Source: Achaetomium macrosporum
Lineage: Eukaryota > Ascomycota > Sordariomycetes > Sordariales > Chaetomiaceae
Length of the DNA: 64,000 bases
Direction of reading: 5' to 3'
NCBI GenBank assembly: GCA_033296875.1
Contig: MU860127.1
Location: 1 to 64,000, forward strand
Position numbers and translations under genes: made by a program. Every line of letters begins with the position of its first letter. Positions within the stretch are counted from its first letter, which is position 1. This document shows, piece by piece, positions 19,969 through 30,807 of the stretch. Below the pieces are notes generated by a model, which had not been told where the DNA came from, made no database searches, and worked only from the letters and a program-made list of their open reading frames with translations.

Positions 19969-22463
19969 CGGGTGGATAGTGAGCGAGGTGTCGATGTTGC
20001 CGCGCCTTCGCTCGAGTCAAGAATCGCACCTGGCGGCAAACGCAGATCGAGCAGCCCCACGGTGGTGGAAGATTTGGACTTGGGCGTAGGAGATCCAGGT
20101 CACAGCCAGACTGGCGAGGCAAAGAAGACCGTTCCACAAGCTCTGGGCTCAGACGAACTCTGCCTGTCCTGTTCTGAGCTCAACCCCGTTTTCTACCTCG
20201 GCAGCGGCCGCGTCTACGGCGGTGTACGGAAGATCACGTATCCCAGCTGTGACCAGTGGGTCGGATCGGTCCTTTCGCACCCGGCATGTTCGCTGTGTCG
20301 GCTCGTCTGCCGTGCCTTTTCGAAGTTGCAGGCTCCCTTGACCCGAGTCGACCCTTTCACCGAGATCTCATATCGATACGTCTTTCCTGACACCCTCGCC
20401 GGAGCGAGTAGTGATCATATTGCAATCGATATTTCTAACAGTATGTATGTCAAAGCCGACATGCTTCTGTTGAAAATCTATTGCAAGAGCCTCGGGGCCG
20501 TCTGGCTGTGCGCAACCGAAATGCGCGACGGGTGTGCGGAACGGATACAAGCTGTATCCGAGACCAGCCCGTCTCTCGACTCGCGAGAGAGTAGCGAGAG
20601 CGAACTGGACCTCCTTAATCACGACATCGACACCGCATTGTCGTGGAGCACGCAGGAATCACGAGCCAAGCTGATGAGGTCCATGCCGCGCCTCAGCCAA
20701 CATTCGTACCTGAGGGTCGAGTGGGCAGGGAACTCGTTGACACTCGCCTCGTCAGAACGTGGATGGAGTATTGCTCTTCCCATCACGGCGAGGCTTGTAA
20801 GCCTGCCGATCAGAAGATGGCGGCGGGCTACCGAGCTGGGTAATCGATGTCCAAAGAAGAGTGCTGGTTCCCGGAGGTCAGGGAGGTGTTGCCGCCCCCT
20901 ACGCTGCTCTGAGCTATGTTTGGGGAGCCAAGGATGTGCCGCAACTGAAGCATACATCTGTCGGGGACCTCGATGTCCGCCTCAAATCACCCGGAGGTCT
21001 CGCTGACCACTGGGAGGACATTCCACACACCGTCCGAGACGCCATTGCCTTGTGCCAGGAGATTGGCATCCCTTACCTGTGGGTGGACGCCATTTGTCTT
21101 GACCAGGACAATATCACAGAGAACGAACTGAACTCGATGAGCAAGATTCTATCAGCGCGCGTGCCTCACCATCGTCGCCGCCTCGGGCCAGGACTCGCGG
21201 GCTGGTCTTCCCGGCGTCCGGCCGCGTCTCGATCGGGCGGATCCCATCATCGAGAAAGTGGGCGATATGTTCGTCGGGCTGTACGCCGGTCCCAGTCAAA
21301 AGATGATCCGAAATGCAAAGTGGAATAACAGAGTTTGGACGTTCCAAGAGATGATCTTCCCCAAGCGGCTCCTGATCTTCACCGGAGACGAAGTCCTGTA
21401 CGAGTGCGACGCGGGCGTGCTATGGCGGGAAACCGTCTTCGCCGAGCACCCAGCCTTGCCCTCACTGCATTTCTCGATCCCGTCGTCCGACCCGAGCACG
21501 AAGCTGCAGCTCTCTTCCCTCGTCAAGAGCATCATCGAGGATGGGAAAGAGGACTCGAATTTCGACCCGTCCGATGTGTCCGAGCTGTATCTGTATATTG
21601 TGGAGCAATATATGAGGCGACAAATGACACACCCCTCAGATGTTTTAAGGGCTCTGCAAGGCGTCCTGGCCGAGATGGGGGAAAGGTCGCGGCCCTTCTT
21701 CAACGGCATCCCCCTGGGATGCGCCTACCAATGTCTGTTATTCGACATCATCGGCTACCGCAATGACCTTCGCCGACCCAACTTTCCAAGTTGGAGCTGG
21801 TGTGGCTGGCAAAACATCAACGTCGTCGTCGGAGCGAGCTCACTAGGCTTGCGCTTCAAAAGCTCGTCCGAGGTCTCTTGGTTTCGGCCCGAAACGGTCA
21901 TCTATCGGTGGGATCCCCCGGTTGGCCAGACGAAAAACACAACCGGGCTTTATCCCTTTGTCGCCATAGAGGGGAGGGGTCTCGAAATCGAGCTGCGCCA
22001 TCTCCATATTGACGCCATTGACAAGGCAGACGGCTGGGCCCGAGAGCTAGCCAACATGCTCGTGTTCTCCGCAGACACCATGCACGTAACCATCTCTGCC
22101 GAGGGCGAACTGGTCCGCTGGGACTCTGACACTCGCCGATATACCATCGTCTCGCCCGAGCTCGACCTCAACTCTATCGACCTGAATAAGCCCTGCAGAC
22201 AGAAACAGGGCGCGGCGGTCGAGTTGATGGCCCTTGCGGAAGCCAAGGCCTTCGAGGACGGCGATTTCCTGGAAGTCGACGATGCGACCGGCCATGTTTT
22301 CCCGAGGATAGGCTGGGCCGATCACCCCGTCCCGCTGGTCGCTGCTTTGATGGTGGAAACGGACCTCACGACTGGTATATCACGGCGCTTGGGTCTGTAC
22401 GAAATAGCGAAGGAATCCTGGAATCTCGCCGACAGAGCTGTTCGGACCGTCTACTTGTGCTGA
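19969..22463 (+). pseudogene. HET-domain (heterokaryon incompatibility) gene, frameshifted
   Basis: The reading frame opens right after the TPR stop and carries an N-terminal cysteine-containing block (ELCLSCSELNP, CSLCRLVCRAF), but its first in-frame ATG is only at 20443. Clear HET hallmarks follow in different frames: RTWMEYCSSHHGEACKP (frame 3, about 20745-20815), LPSWVIDVQRR and YAALSYVWG with LWVDAICLDQ (frame 2, about 20828-21110), then IVAASGQDSRAGLPGVRPR and NRVWTFQEM with FPSWSWCGW (frame 3, about 21160-22463). This needs shifts near 20640-20720, at about 20822-20826 and at 21150. No GT/GC-AG introns explain them. HET proteins trigger cell death after fusion of unlike hyphae. I read this copy as decayed, although assembly indels cannot be excluded. 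Confidence 0.8.
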
Positions 22464-24080
22464 CGGATCGCCAGCTCGTACTGAGTTATTCTGCTCAAAA
22501 GCGCGTGTCGGGGATGCCCTCCGTGGCACCTGTACTGTGTTCGTCATCGACCTTGACGACACAAGCCCAGCTTCCCATCCGGCAGACGACGGGATGGGGA
22601 CTCCAGCTCAGAGACTGCGGCAGTGTGAGAGTAACGTTCCGGAAGTCGACCAGGATCGACTCGGCGAAGACAACGCCGATGGAGCTGGCCCCTGAACAGC
22701 CCACAAGGTCATCTGCGATCAAGAGGAAGATGAGCGCGGCGACCAGGAGGAGCGGTGCCCGGCCGAACGCTGGCCTTCCACGGTCTGCCCTCGGTTTCAC
22801 CGCACTCACCATCGGCGAGACCGGGGCGCTTCGTAAACATGCTGGCATTGTGTCTGGCACCCGTCAGCGATGGAGCATCGAAGGTGAGCTCTTCTACCAA
22901 GCAAATAGCAACCTCAAGCAACAGCTAAGGCTTCCAGCAGAGAAGCCATGAAAAGGTGTCATGGGGCATATATCATGTCAGGAAGAAGGGGCTACAGATC
23001 CCTTGGATCCTGTATAGCGAGTTAGTATCCCACTTGTATAGGCGTCGAAGCATGGCGCAATAGTCAGGGCAGGTGCCTACACCGGACCGAGCGATGGAGT
23101 TGGCCAACGAACCGCGACCTGCTACTGCTACCCCAGGAGGTTGGCCTGACGGCAACAGAGAAATCTAACTTACCTATCCGCCCTGTACTTTTCAGTCTGG
23201 TGCCTAGAACTGATCACACATCGATCGCTCACACGTATTTGAAGAAATTGAGTGCTGCGGTGAGCTGCCAAATACCCTGCAGAGTGCAACTCATCACCGC
23301 AAGATCTGAAGGATGTGAGATGTGTTCACGGTTTGCGACGCGACCCGGCGTTCCTCATACAAAGAAACGCCGGCACAACGCAACACGGACACGGAGCTGC
23401 CAACCAAATCGAAGACAATGGGTGCGCATAACGAACAACACTGGGCATGAGTTCAGACCGTGGAAACATGGAAAGCTAATGTATGAGGTACCTAGACTCA
23501 GATACCAAGATAAAAGACGTCGATTGCGTCTTGATTCCAGGCAGGTGCATGATCAGATCAACGGCCACATGAAGGCAAAGTGCAGCGCAGTCGAAGGTTC
23601 CATGAGCACGGTAATTTCAATAAGTATCTTATGTACTGTACAGAAAGAAGTTCTTTCTGACCTATCATTTACCACTGACCAGACTTTCATCGTTTCAACG
23701 CGTTAAGGCTGAGCAGGATGTTCAATAGTACCCCTGCACACTCGATTCTGACGGTAAAGTTTCATGTTTTTACCGAAGTGGAAAAAGTCAGTCACGACAG
23801 TGCCGCCACTATCTGTCAGTACCCCTCCATACACGGTACATGTACATATAAGAACCATGTGGGGCTCTTATTCTTCTTCCCAGAATCAACATAAGCGGCA
23901 GAAATCGAGAAAAAGAAAGGCGGTGTGGCGCAAAAGGGAAGTAAAGAATGCTCGAAAATTTCTTTGCGACGGAACCACGCGCCTGCCCTTTGATACCTGT
24001 TCTTACTCTTTACTCTCGTTCTCGCGAGCAACCTGTGCAAGAGCTACTGCTCTTGGGAATTTGCATTCTGATACTCGCCC
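22464..24080. other. Intergenic region between the HET remnant and Srp40-like gene
   Basis: About 1.6 kb. A minus-strand open frame at 22848-22495 (117 codons from an ATG) has one hydrophobic segment (APLLLVAALIFLLIADDL) but no recognised domain; it is a weak candidate for a small membrane protein. Positions 23836-23845 hold the palindrome GTACATGTAC, 235 bp before the Srp40-like ATG. The rest is without supported features. Confidence 0.4.
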
Positions 24081-25583
24081 ATGTCCGCACCGCCAGCGTG
24101 GCTGTTCTCCAATAACTCTGCACTGACCGCGAACCGAAAAGCGATTACGAGCGACGACAAAGCCGAGATGCCAGGGAACAAGAAACCCAAGGCTGGCAAG
24201 GCCAAGAAGAAGGCCGCTGCCATTGAGAAGCCCAAACCTACCGCCGAGCCGCCCGCGCAGCTTATGGACCTTGTTGAGTCCTTCCTCTCGGAGCACGATT
24301 TTGCCGATGCCCATCGCGCATTCACCAAACAACGGGCTAAGAAGGGCTGGAAGAAGGCGGCCGATAAACCGGGGCCTCCGGAACACCACTCTCTCGTCAC
24401 TGTCTTCCGGGCCTGGGAGACATCGCTGAGTGCAGCCAGCGGGAAAGGCATCAAGAGCGTGGTTGAAAAGGTCACCAAGGTCAGCAGCAGCAGTAGCAGC
24501 AGCAGCAGCAGCGAGTCGGAGCCGTCAGAGAGCGAGAGTGAGGACAATGGGGACGTAGAAATGAAAGACGTCGAAGAGGAGGAGGAGTCCTCGAGCTCGG
24601 AGTCCAGCAGCAGCAGCAGCGACAGCGACAGCAGCAGCGACAGTGAAAGTGAGAGCGAAGATGAGGACACGAAACCCACAAAGCCCACTGCTGCCCCAAA
24701 GCAAACTGCGACAAATCCCCTGAAGCGCAAGGCCGCGTCCGAGAGCAGTGACTCTTCCGATTCTGAGTCGTCCGATTCCAGCTCAGACGAGGAGCCACCG
24801 GCTGCGAAGAAGCAGAAGGTAGCCGTCGCCCCGGCCGAGGACTCGTCTTCTCAATCCTCCTCTGAATCTTCATCCGAGTCTTCGTCCGAGTCTTCGTCCG
24901 AATCCTCTGAATCCGATTCTGACTCCGAGTCCGAGGCCGAGGCCAAGCCGGATATCAAGAAGCCCGCTGCCACCAAAGCGGCCGCCAAGGAGGACGATTC
25001 ATCCTCCGACTCGTCTTCGTCTTCATCCGAATCGGAGTCTGACTCGTCCTCTGAATCTGAGTCGGAATCTGAATCGTCCTCCGAGTCTGAAGACGAGGCT
25101 GAAGAGGCAGCCAAAGTTCCCCTCCCTGAGTCCGGTTCAGACTCGGACTCGGACTCCTCGGATTCTGATGCCGAGGAGAAGACCAAGACTAGTGAGAACA
25201 CCAAGTCCAGCAGCCCCGAGTCCAACGGTTCCGACAGTTCTGCCACCCTCGGCAAGACTTCCCCCAAGGTCTACCCCGTCGACAAGTTCGCCCCGCTGCC
25301 GCCGGACCCGGCCACCGTGAAGGCCAACAACCGCGGCAAGGGCAGCAACGGCAACGAGAAGGTCAACGTGCCGTTCTCGCGCGTCCGGCGCGACGTCCAG
25401 GTCGACCCGCGCCTAGCCTCCAATGCCTTCCAGGGCCACGACTGGGGCCGCAAGGCGCACGAGGACCTGATCGTCACGCGCGGCAAGAGCTTCACCAAGG
25501 AGAAGAACAAGAAGAAGAAGGGCAGCTACCGTGGCGGGCGGATCGATACCCATGCTGTGGGTGGCATTAAGTTTGACGACTAA
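24081..25583 (+). CDS. srp40: Srp40/Nopp140 (NOLC1)-like nucleolar phosphoprotein
   Basis: Single exon, 500 residues from the ATG at 24081; a later Met at residue 30 is an alternative. A LisH-like motif lies at about residues 60-85 (LMDLVESFLSEHDFADAHRAF). The long centre (about 130-390) alternates Ser/Asp/Glu runs, typical casein kinase 2 substrate tracts, with Lys/Pro/Ala-rich basic patches, the Nopp140 architecture. The last ~75 residues form the SRP40 C-terminal domain (PFSRVRRDV, ASNAFQGHDWGRKAHEDL, GSYRGGRIDT). These proteins shuttle between nucleolus and Cajal-type bodies and chaperone snoRNPs for rRNA modification. The serine codons switch from AGC/AGT runs near 24480-24660 to TCN codons near 24840-25170, indicating separate repeat expansions. 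Confidence 0.92.
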   Translation: MSAPPAWLFSNNSALTANRKAITSDDKAEMPGNKKPKAGKAKKKAAAIEKPKPTAEPPAQLMDLVESFLSEHDFADAHRAFTKQRAKKGWKKAADKPGPPEHHSLVTVFRAWETSLSAASGKGIKSVVEKVTKVSSSSSSSSSSESEPSESESEDNGDVEMKDVEEEEESSSSESSSSSSDSDSSSDSESESEDEDTKPTKPTAAPKQTATNPLKRKAASESSDSSDSESSDSSSDEEPPAAKKQKVAVAPAEDSSSQSSSESSSESSSESSSESSESDSDSESEAEAKPDIKKPAATKAAAKEDDSSSDSSSSSSESESDSSSESESESESSSESEDEAEEAAKVPLPESGSDSDSDSSDSDAEEKTKTSENTKSSSPESNGSDSSATLGKTSPKVYPVDKFAPLPPDPATVKANNRGKGSNGNEKVNVPFSRVRRDVQVDPRLASNAFQGHDWGRKAHEDLIVTRGKSFTKEKNKKKKGSYRGGRIDTHAVGGIKFDD

Positions 25584-27396
25584 CGTGCTGGGGGCTCTTC
25601 GTTTTCTCTCATGGAGTCGTGGGTTTTGGTTGATACCGCTTTGCGAAACTTGGCCTGCTACATCTCCTTGCGGCTGCTTCTAAGATTCTTTTAATCTGGT
25701 TAAATATGGCATAGCAAGGAGTTTCGGGCATTTGCTTTAGGTTGTTGTGCCCAGCGTCTTTATCTGCACGTCTGGGCATTGGCGACCTGGAAGTTTTCAG
25801 TAGACTTTAGACAAGTGGAGGTTCCTATTTTAGAGAGTATCTCTCCCACTAAATAACTGGTCATCAAAACATGAGATTCTCTTCGGATTCTCAGATGCTG
25901 CCCTGAGTTTGTGAAACTGTCGCAGTGCCAGCGATGAATGTTACAGAGGAAAACATTTGAACTCGGAACTTTAGGAAAGAACCAGGTTGCTCGAGGATCT
26001 CGTCGTCTTATTCCTGTTCTCACCGGGGTGTATGTACAACATCGCCAGGGAGGAAACCGTGAGCAACCATGAGTTTTCGACCTCCACTCCCGTGATGATG
26101 ACAAATAAGTATACTCCCATGAACACTTGGGAAATACACGCTTGCTACCCACAAACCCACAACAACCCCATAAGGCGATTTAGCCCTGCGGTTTGCCATT
26201 GCCTAACAAGTCTTCGGTTGAACACAGCCGTTGCAAACGGGAAAGCCTGGAGGAAGACACAGCCTAACCGGATCGCTGTACAAGTCCCTTGCAGCAATAG
26301 CAATCTCAAAGATTCATTGATAGAAGCAGGGCGGCTTCGAAGCGAAAGAGCTATGACACCTCTACCATCGGTAGAGATACTCAAGTATAACTTGCTCCTA
26401 GGTTCACCAGCATCCCAGGGAGTCGCTCAACCTTGGAAGGAGATTGTGGGTCCGAGAAGGAGGAACCAGCAGTGTATGGCATTCAGGGGAATGCAATGGC
26501 TGGATCGAGCATCCCTCCGATCTTACACCAACGAGGCATACTAGTGATGGTTTGAAGTTCTGAAGGGGTGGATAAGATAGGTTCCACCTGACTTATACAC
26601 CGTGGCTGACACTCGGCCCTTTACTTTGTCAGCCCGACACTCCCTGACGACCCAGCTCCTGGTTTCGACCGTGACAAGAAGTTCGGGCTCGCCAGAAGAA
26701 TAAAAAAGGGAAAGGGATTCCTCAGCAGCCAGTTTTGCAGATAGTAGAAGGTACATAACATTGGGTTTTGTCTAGAGACAACGTTCGTGCACAGAAGCTG
26801 CCTGAGCCTGCTGATTTACACCCCTGAGCCTTGAGGCGAGGTTCAGCCGACAGATCAGCCTTGTGATCCTGAGCGGGGTATCCCATCTTTTGGTGGGGTT
26901 CTGCAGGGACAGTGCACGGGCCTTCGTTCAACCTATTCAGGTACGTACTGCCAGGCTTGGCTTTATGCTCAGCGCTCCCCAAGGTGTCAACATTGGGCTG
27001 TGCAGGCGTGCGCCCAGTGTCCGCCTGCCGGACAGTCAGAGACCGCGGGTTGGCGGTTTGCTAGGCTCGCCGGCACTGAGAACAGAACTGAAAGACTCAT
27101 TCATCCAGTGTGACTAATGAGGGCGCCCATGTGTACACCATTATAAGACTTGATACACCACAACCCTTTCGCCGGACAGGGTGACATTGAACTTCGGTCG
27201 CTGCCTCTCTGGTCTCCCCTCCCGGCGCATTGCTCATTCGTTACTCGTTACTAAAGGCCGGCTGGCACCCCGCCTCAGCACTGAGGCATCGACGGGTCCT
27301 CTGCTCATCTGGCCTCTCCCGTTCGCCCCCGACGAGCCAGGCCCGGCAACTGTCCGCTGGCGTGCGCATCCTTCTTTTATTTTGTTTGCCAAGACC
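25584..27396. other. Intergenic region, deaminase promoter side
   Basis: About 1.8 kb without a supported gene. The open frame that begins near 27181 is the upstream extension of the deaminase frame, but the conserved protein starts at the ATG at 27397. Open frames on both strands between 25760 and 27120 lack recognisable domains. Confidence 0.5.
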
Positions 27397-29610
27397 ATGG
27401 GCATATCTAGCAGGGTGGACTCGCCCGAACATGCCCACAATGTCGAGAAAGCTGCGCAAGAGCCCAAACAAGCGCGCCCGGACACTGTCAAGGCAACCCG
27501 CCGACGCCGTCTGGCCGACTTCAAGATTGCTAATCCGTTCCGCAGCAGCCCGTCGGACAAGGTCGACCAGACTGGGAGAAGACATGTTGCCGAGGGTGAT
27601 GTCCTGAGCAGCCAAGGCCATGAGCTGGCTAAAGGGTTGAAACCCGAGGCTGCGGACTCTCCGGCCATTGAAAAGGTCCTCGAGGTTCCAGAGCAGGTTT
27701 TGCGTGAGATTCGTGTTATCCTCGAGAAAACCCAGTTCTCCGAGGATGCCCCGGCCGAGATCAGCCAGGGGCTGGAGGATCGTCTGGCGGCATATGCGGC
27801 AGAGAAGGCGAAGGAATACGATAGCGTACGTCAGCAAGGGGTTTCCTACGAAAGCTCACTGGGATTCGACTATGCCTGCACCAAGAACGCAAAGGAGGTA
27901 GAGATCAGGGCCAACGAGAAGCTGCTGCAGCTCAAGAAAAGCGACATTGCGCGAGTGTACGAGACAGCTCCGAAAAGGCGAGGCTACCGTGGTCAGGAGC
28001 ACCCCCGGTTTTATGGCGACCACTTCCTCTCCAATGCCGACCTCATCGAGGAGACGCAGCTCTTTGCTATCTGCCGCGCCATGCCCAAGGGCGCACACCT
28101 CCATATCCATTTCAACGCCAACCTGCCCCCCAGTGTCCTACTCGGCTTTGCCAAGGACATGGAGCGCATGTTTATCTGGAGCAACATCCCTCTAGACCGG
28201 GATGAGGCATTCGACCTCTGCAGGATACAGTTCAGCATCATGAGCGAGGCGGCCGTGGAAGAGAAGGGCACAGGGATTCCGTTTAACAGCGATTATCAGG
28301 GAGGGACGGTGATGCAGTTTCAGCAGTTCAGGGAGGCATTTCCTGGGGGACCCGCGGCTGCAGACACCTGGTTGCAAAGCAAGCTGGTCTTCCAGGAGGA
28401 AGAAGCCCACAACTTGCTTCAAACGCAGGACGGGTCGGTTTTTCTCTTTTTTTTAACAAACATCTTGTACCAACCTGAACGGTCACGCTTACATCAGTTG
28501 CAGCGCCTGGGAGAAGTTCAACGCGAGGACGCAGATGATGAAGGGCCTCTTCAACTACGAGACGGCCTACAGGAGGTACACTCGCCAGTGTCTCGAGGAG
28601 TTCGCTGGCGACAACATCCAGTACGCCGAGATCCGCCCGAACTTCATGTCGTCAAATCAGGTCTGGAAGGACGACGGTTCGAGTCGGATCGACAATGTCG
28701 GCATCATGAACCTGATCATTGCCGAATACGAGGCTTTCCAGAGAGACCACCAGCGTAGAATTATGAAGGGGCTCAAGGTCATCTATTGCACGCCACGTTC
28801 GTTCAGCGAGGAGCAGGTCGGAGAGGCTCTGATGCAGTGCTTCCGGTTTAAGATGGACAAAAGGTTATCTGGTTATATTGCCGGTAAGTCAGCGACGGGA
28901 GTTGATGAGCTTGCAATATCCCGCATTGAAAGCTCCAGGAAACTGACCGCATCGCCGCCGCAGGCTTCGATCTGGTCGGGGAAGAAGGCAAAGGCAAGCC
29001 CCTGAAGGCGTTCAGGGAGCAATTCCTGCGGTTCCAGGCTCTGTGCAAGGCAGCCAACGTAGAAATCCCCTTCCTCTTCCACTGCGGCGAGACGCTGGAC
29101 ATCGGCACCGACACCGACGGGAACCTCATGGACGCGCTGCTGCTCGGCGCCAAGCGCATCGGCCACGGCTTCGCCCTGCCGCGGCACCCGTACGTCATGG
29201 ACAAGATGAAGCAGCGCAACGTCTGCGTCGAGGTGTGTCCCATCTCCAACGAGATCCTCGGCCTGACGCCGCGCATGAGCGGCCACGCGGTCTACAGCCT
29301 GCTGGCCAACAACGTGCCCTGCACCATCAGCACCGACAACGGCACGCTCTTCCGGTCCCGCCTCTCGCACGACTTCTACCAGATGATGGCCGGCAAGTCC
29401 GACATGACCCTGCACGGCCTGCGCCAGCTTGTCGAGTGGAGCATCCAGCACTCCTGCATGGAACCCGAGCTGATGCAGGAGGTCCGCAGAGACTGGGAGA
29501 AGATGTGGGATGACTTTTGCCAGCGCATCGTCGACGGGGAGTTTGACAAGTTTCCGGATGATGCTGGGGAAGACGGCAACAGGAATGGGGGTGTCCAGCA
29601 TCATTTATGA
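27397..29610 (+). CDS. ADGF/CECR1-like adenosine deaminase family protein (3 exons)
   Basis: Exons 27397-28433, 28498-28883 and 28964-29610 encode 689 residues. The first ~200 residues are a fungal extension with charged helical stretches and no signal peptide. The amidohydrolase barrel then shows His236/His238 in HLHIHFNA, the LFNYETAYRRYTRQC block, HCGET (the family's catalytic His/Glu pair), KRIGHGFA, CPISNEIL and STDNGT. This order fits the adenosine deaminase superfamily, ADGF branch, which deaminates adenosine to inosine. Two positions that are Asp in classical ADA are Asn here (HFNA, TDNG), so substrate may differ. Intron 1 has a weak donor (GTCGGT) and two acceptors 6 nt apart (CAGTTGCAG). 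Intron 2 has GTAAGT. Lack of a signal peptide argues for an intracellular enzyme, unlike secreted animal ADGFs. Confidence 0.88.
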
Positions 29611-30807
29611 GAATATGCATTGTTTTTGATTTGGTTGTCTTTTCCTCGGTTTTTCCATGGAGGAGCCTGTTCCTCTCTTTTGTTTGTTTGGCGTTCCCTT
29701 TTTCGATTGTTTTCAGGATGAGTGACGACACCAAGAAATAGTAGAGTCCTACCCGCGAGTTAATGCCATTCCAAGTCATAGTGTGTCTTCAACCTCGCTA
29801 TCTTGTTGGCGAACAGACTTCTGATTTTTATTTATTTTATTTTATTTTATCCTTTCTTTTCCTTCTTTTTCGTTTCTTTCTTTTTTGCTTTCTCTCCTTT
29901 ATTTTTTTATTGGCACCCCTCCTAATCGCTGTGCCCTGCGATTCTCACCGTCGACCGGGCACCAATTGTCTCGGAAGGAAGCTGCGAGTCCACCCATTGA
30001 GTGCGAGAAGCCTCGTCGTACAACATGCAGCGCCTGAGCCATTGTTGCGCGCTTGACATGTGTTGCCGGGAACCATTGGCCAGCGGACGGCGAGCATGCC
30101 TGGTTTCGATGCAATCGATGTAAGAAGCCGCATATGGTTGCCTCTTCTCATGCCGGTAAATCCGACCCCTCTTCACAGCCCTTTCCCACGACCCTCCGAA
30201 TTTCTAGCGGCAAACTCGGAGAGCCTGGCAAGGCTGCACCGCACATCCCGCCATCATGCGTCTTGTGTTGCCTGCGATGCAGGCCTCGGCAACCCCCCTC
30301 CCCCCAAACAAAAAGGCCCGCGATAAGCGCTGGCCTACCATAGCTCGAGCAGTTATGTGTATACCCGCTGTCTGCCGAGAATACGACTGCAGGTTTCCCA
30401 GGGCTGGCTGCTCTCTTCACTTTCTGAGCCATGTGCTTGTTCTTGCGTTGCAGCTTCAACACTGCGAAGGGACTTAGGGGTATTCACGATCCGGGAGTAT
30501 TAGCTACTAAACTGTACCTACTCTCTTCGGTTACTCTTCAACTGAAACGGACCTTTGGGGCCCTCGAGCCCTTAAGCTCGAACCTGGACGCCCCGGCGCG
30601 GCGCGAGAACACAGCTGGACATGGGTTGCTAACTTGCGAGCCTTGCTCGGTGCCAAGAAATCCCAGAGCCTCGCCCCCGCTTGACTCCCAGCAAGCAGAA
30701 GTGAGACAGTATATGCGGTTATCCTGGCCGTGTTCTAAATCGCAGCATCCCTTCCTCATCCTTCCCTAAGCGAGAGTACTGTGATATAGCTCGCCGTTGC
30801 CACCAAC
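29611..30807. other. Intergenic region with pyrimidine-rich low-complexity tract
   Basis: About 1.2 kb. Positions about 29825-29915 form a T/C-rich stretch beginning with TTTATTT-type repeats. No gene is supported; short frames over the tract give Phe/Leu/Ser strings. The promoter of the membrane protein gene at 30808 should lie in the right half. Confidence 0.5.

Noticed and set aside
20640..21160. Introns as the cause of the HET frame changes
   Set aside because: Candidate GT-AG or GC-AG pairs in the right places are too short or give the wrong phase; the conserved blocks abut directly.
24044..24730. 228-codon minus-strand frame with leucine-rich runs opposite the Srp40-like gene
   Set aside because: The apparent membrane-like Leu/Ser runs are the reverse reading of AGC/GAG repeats, not a real transmembrane protein.
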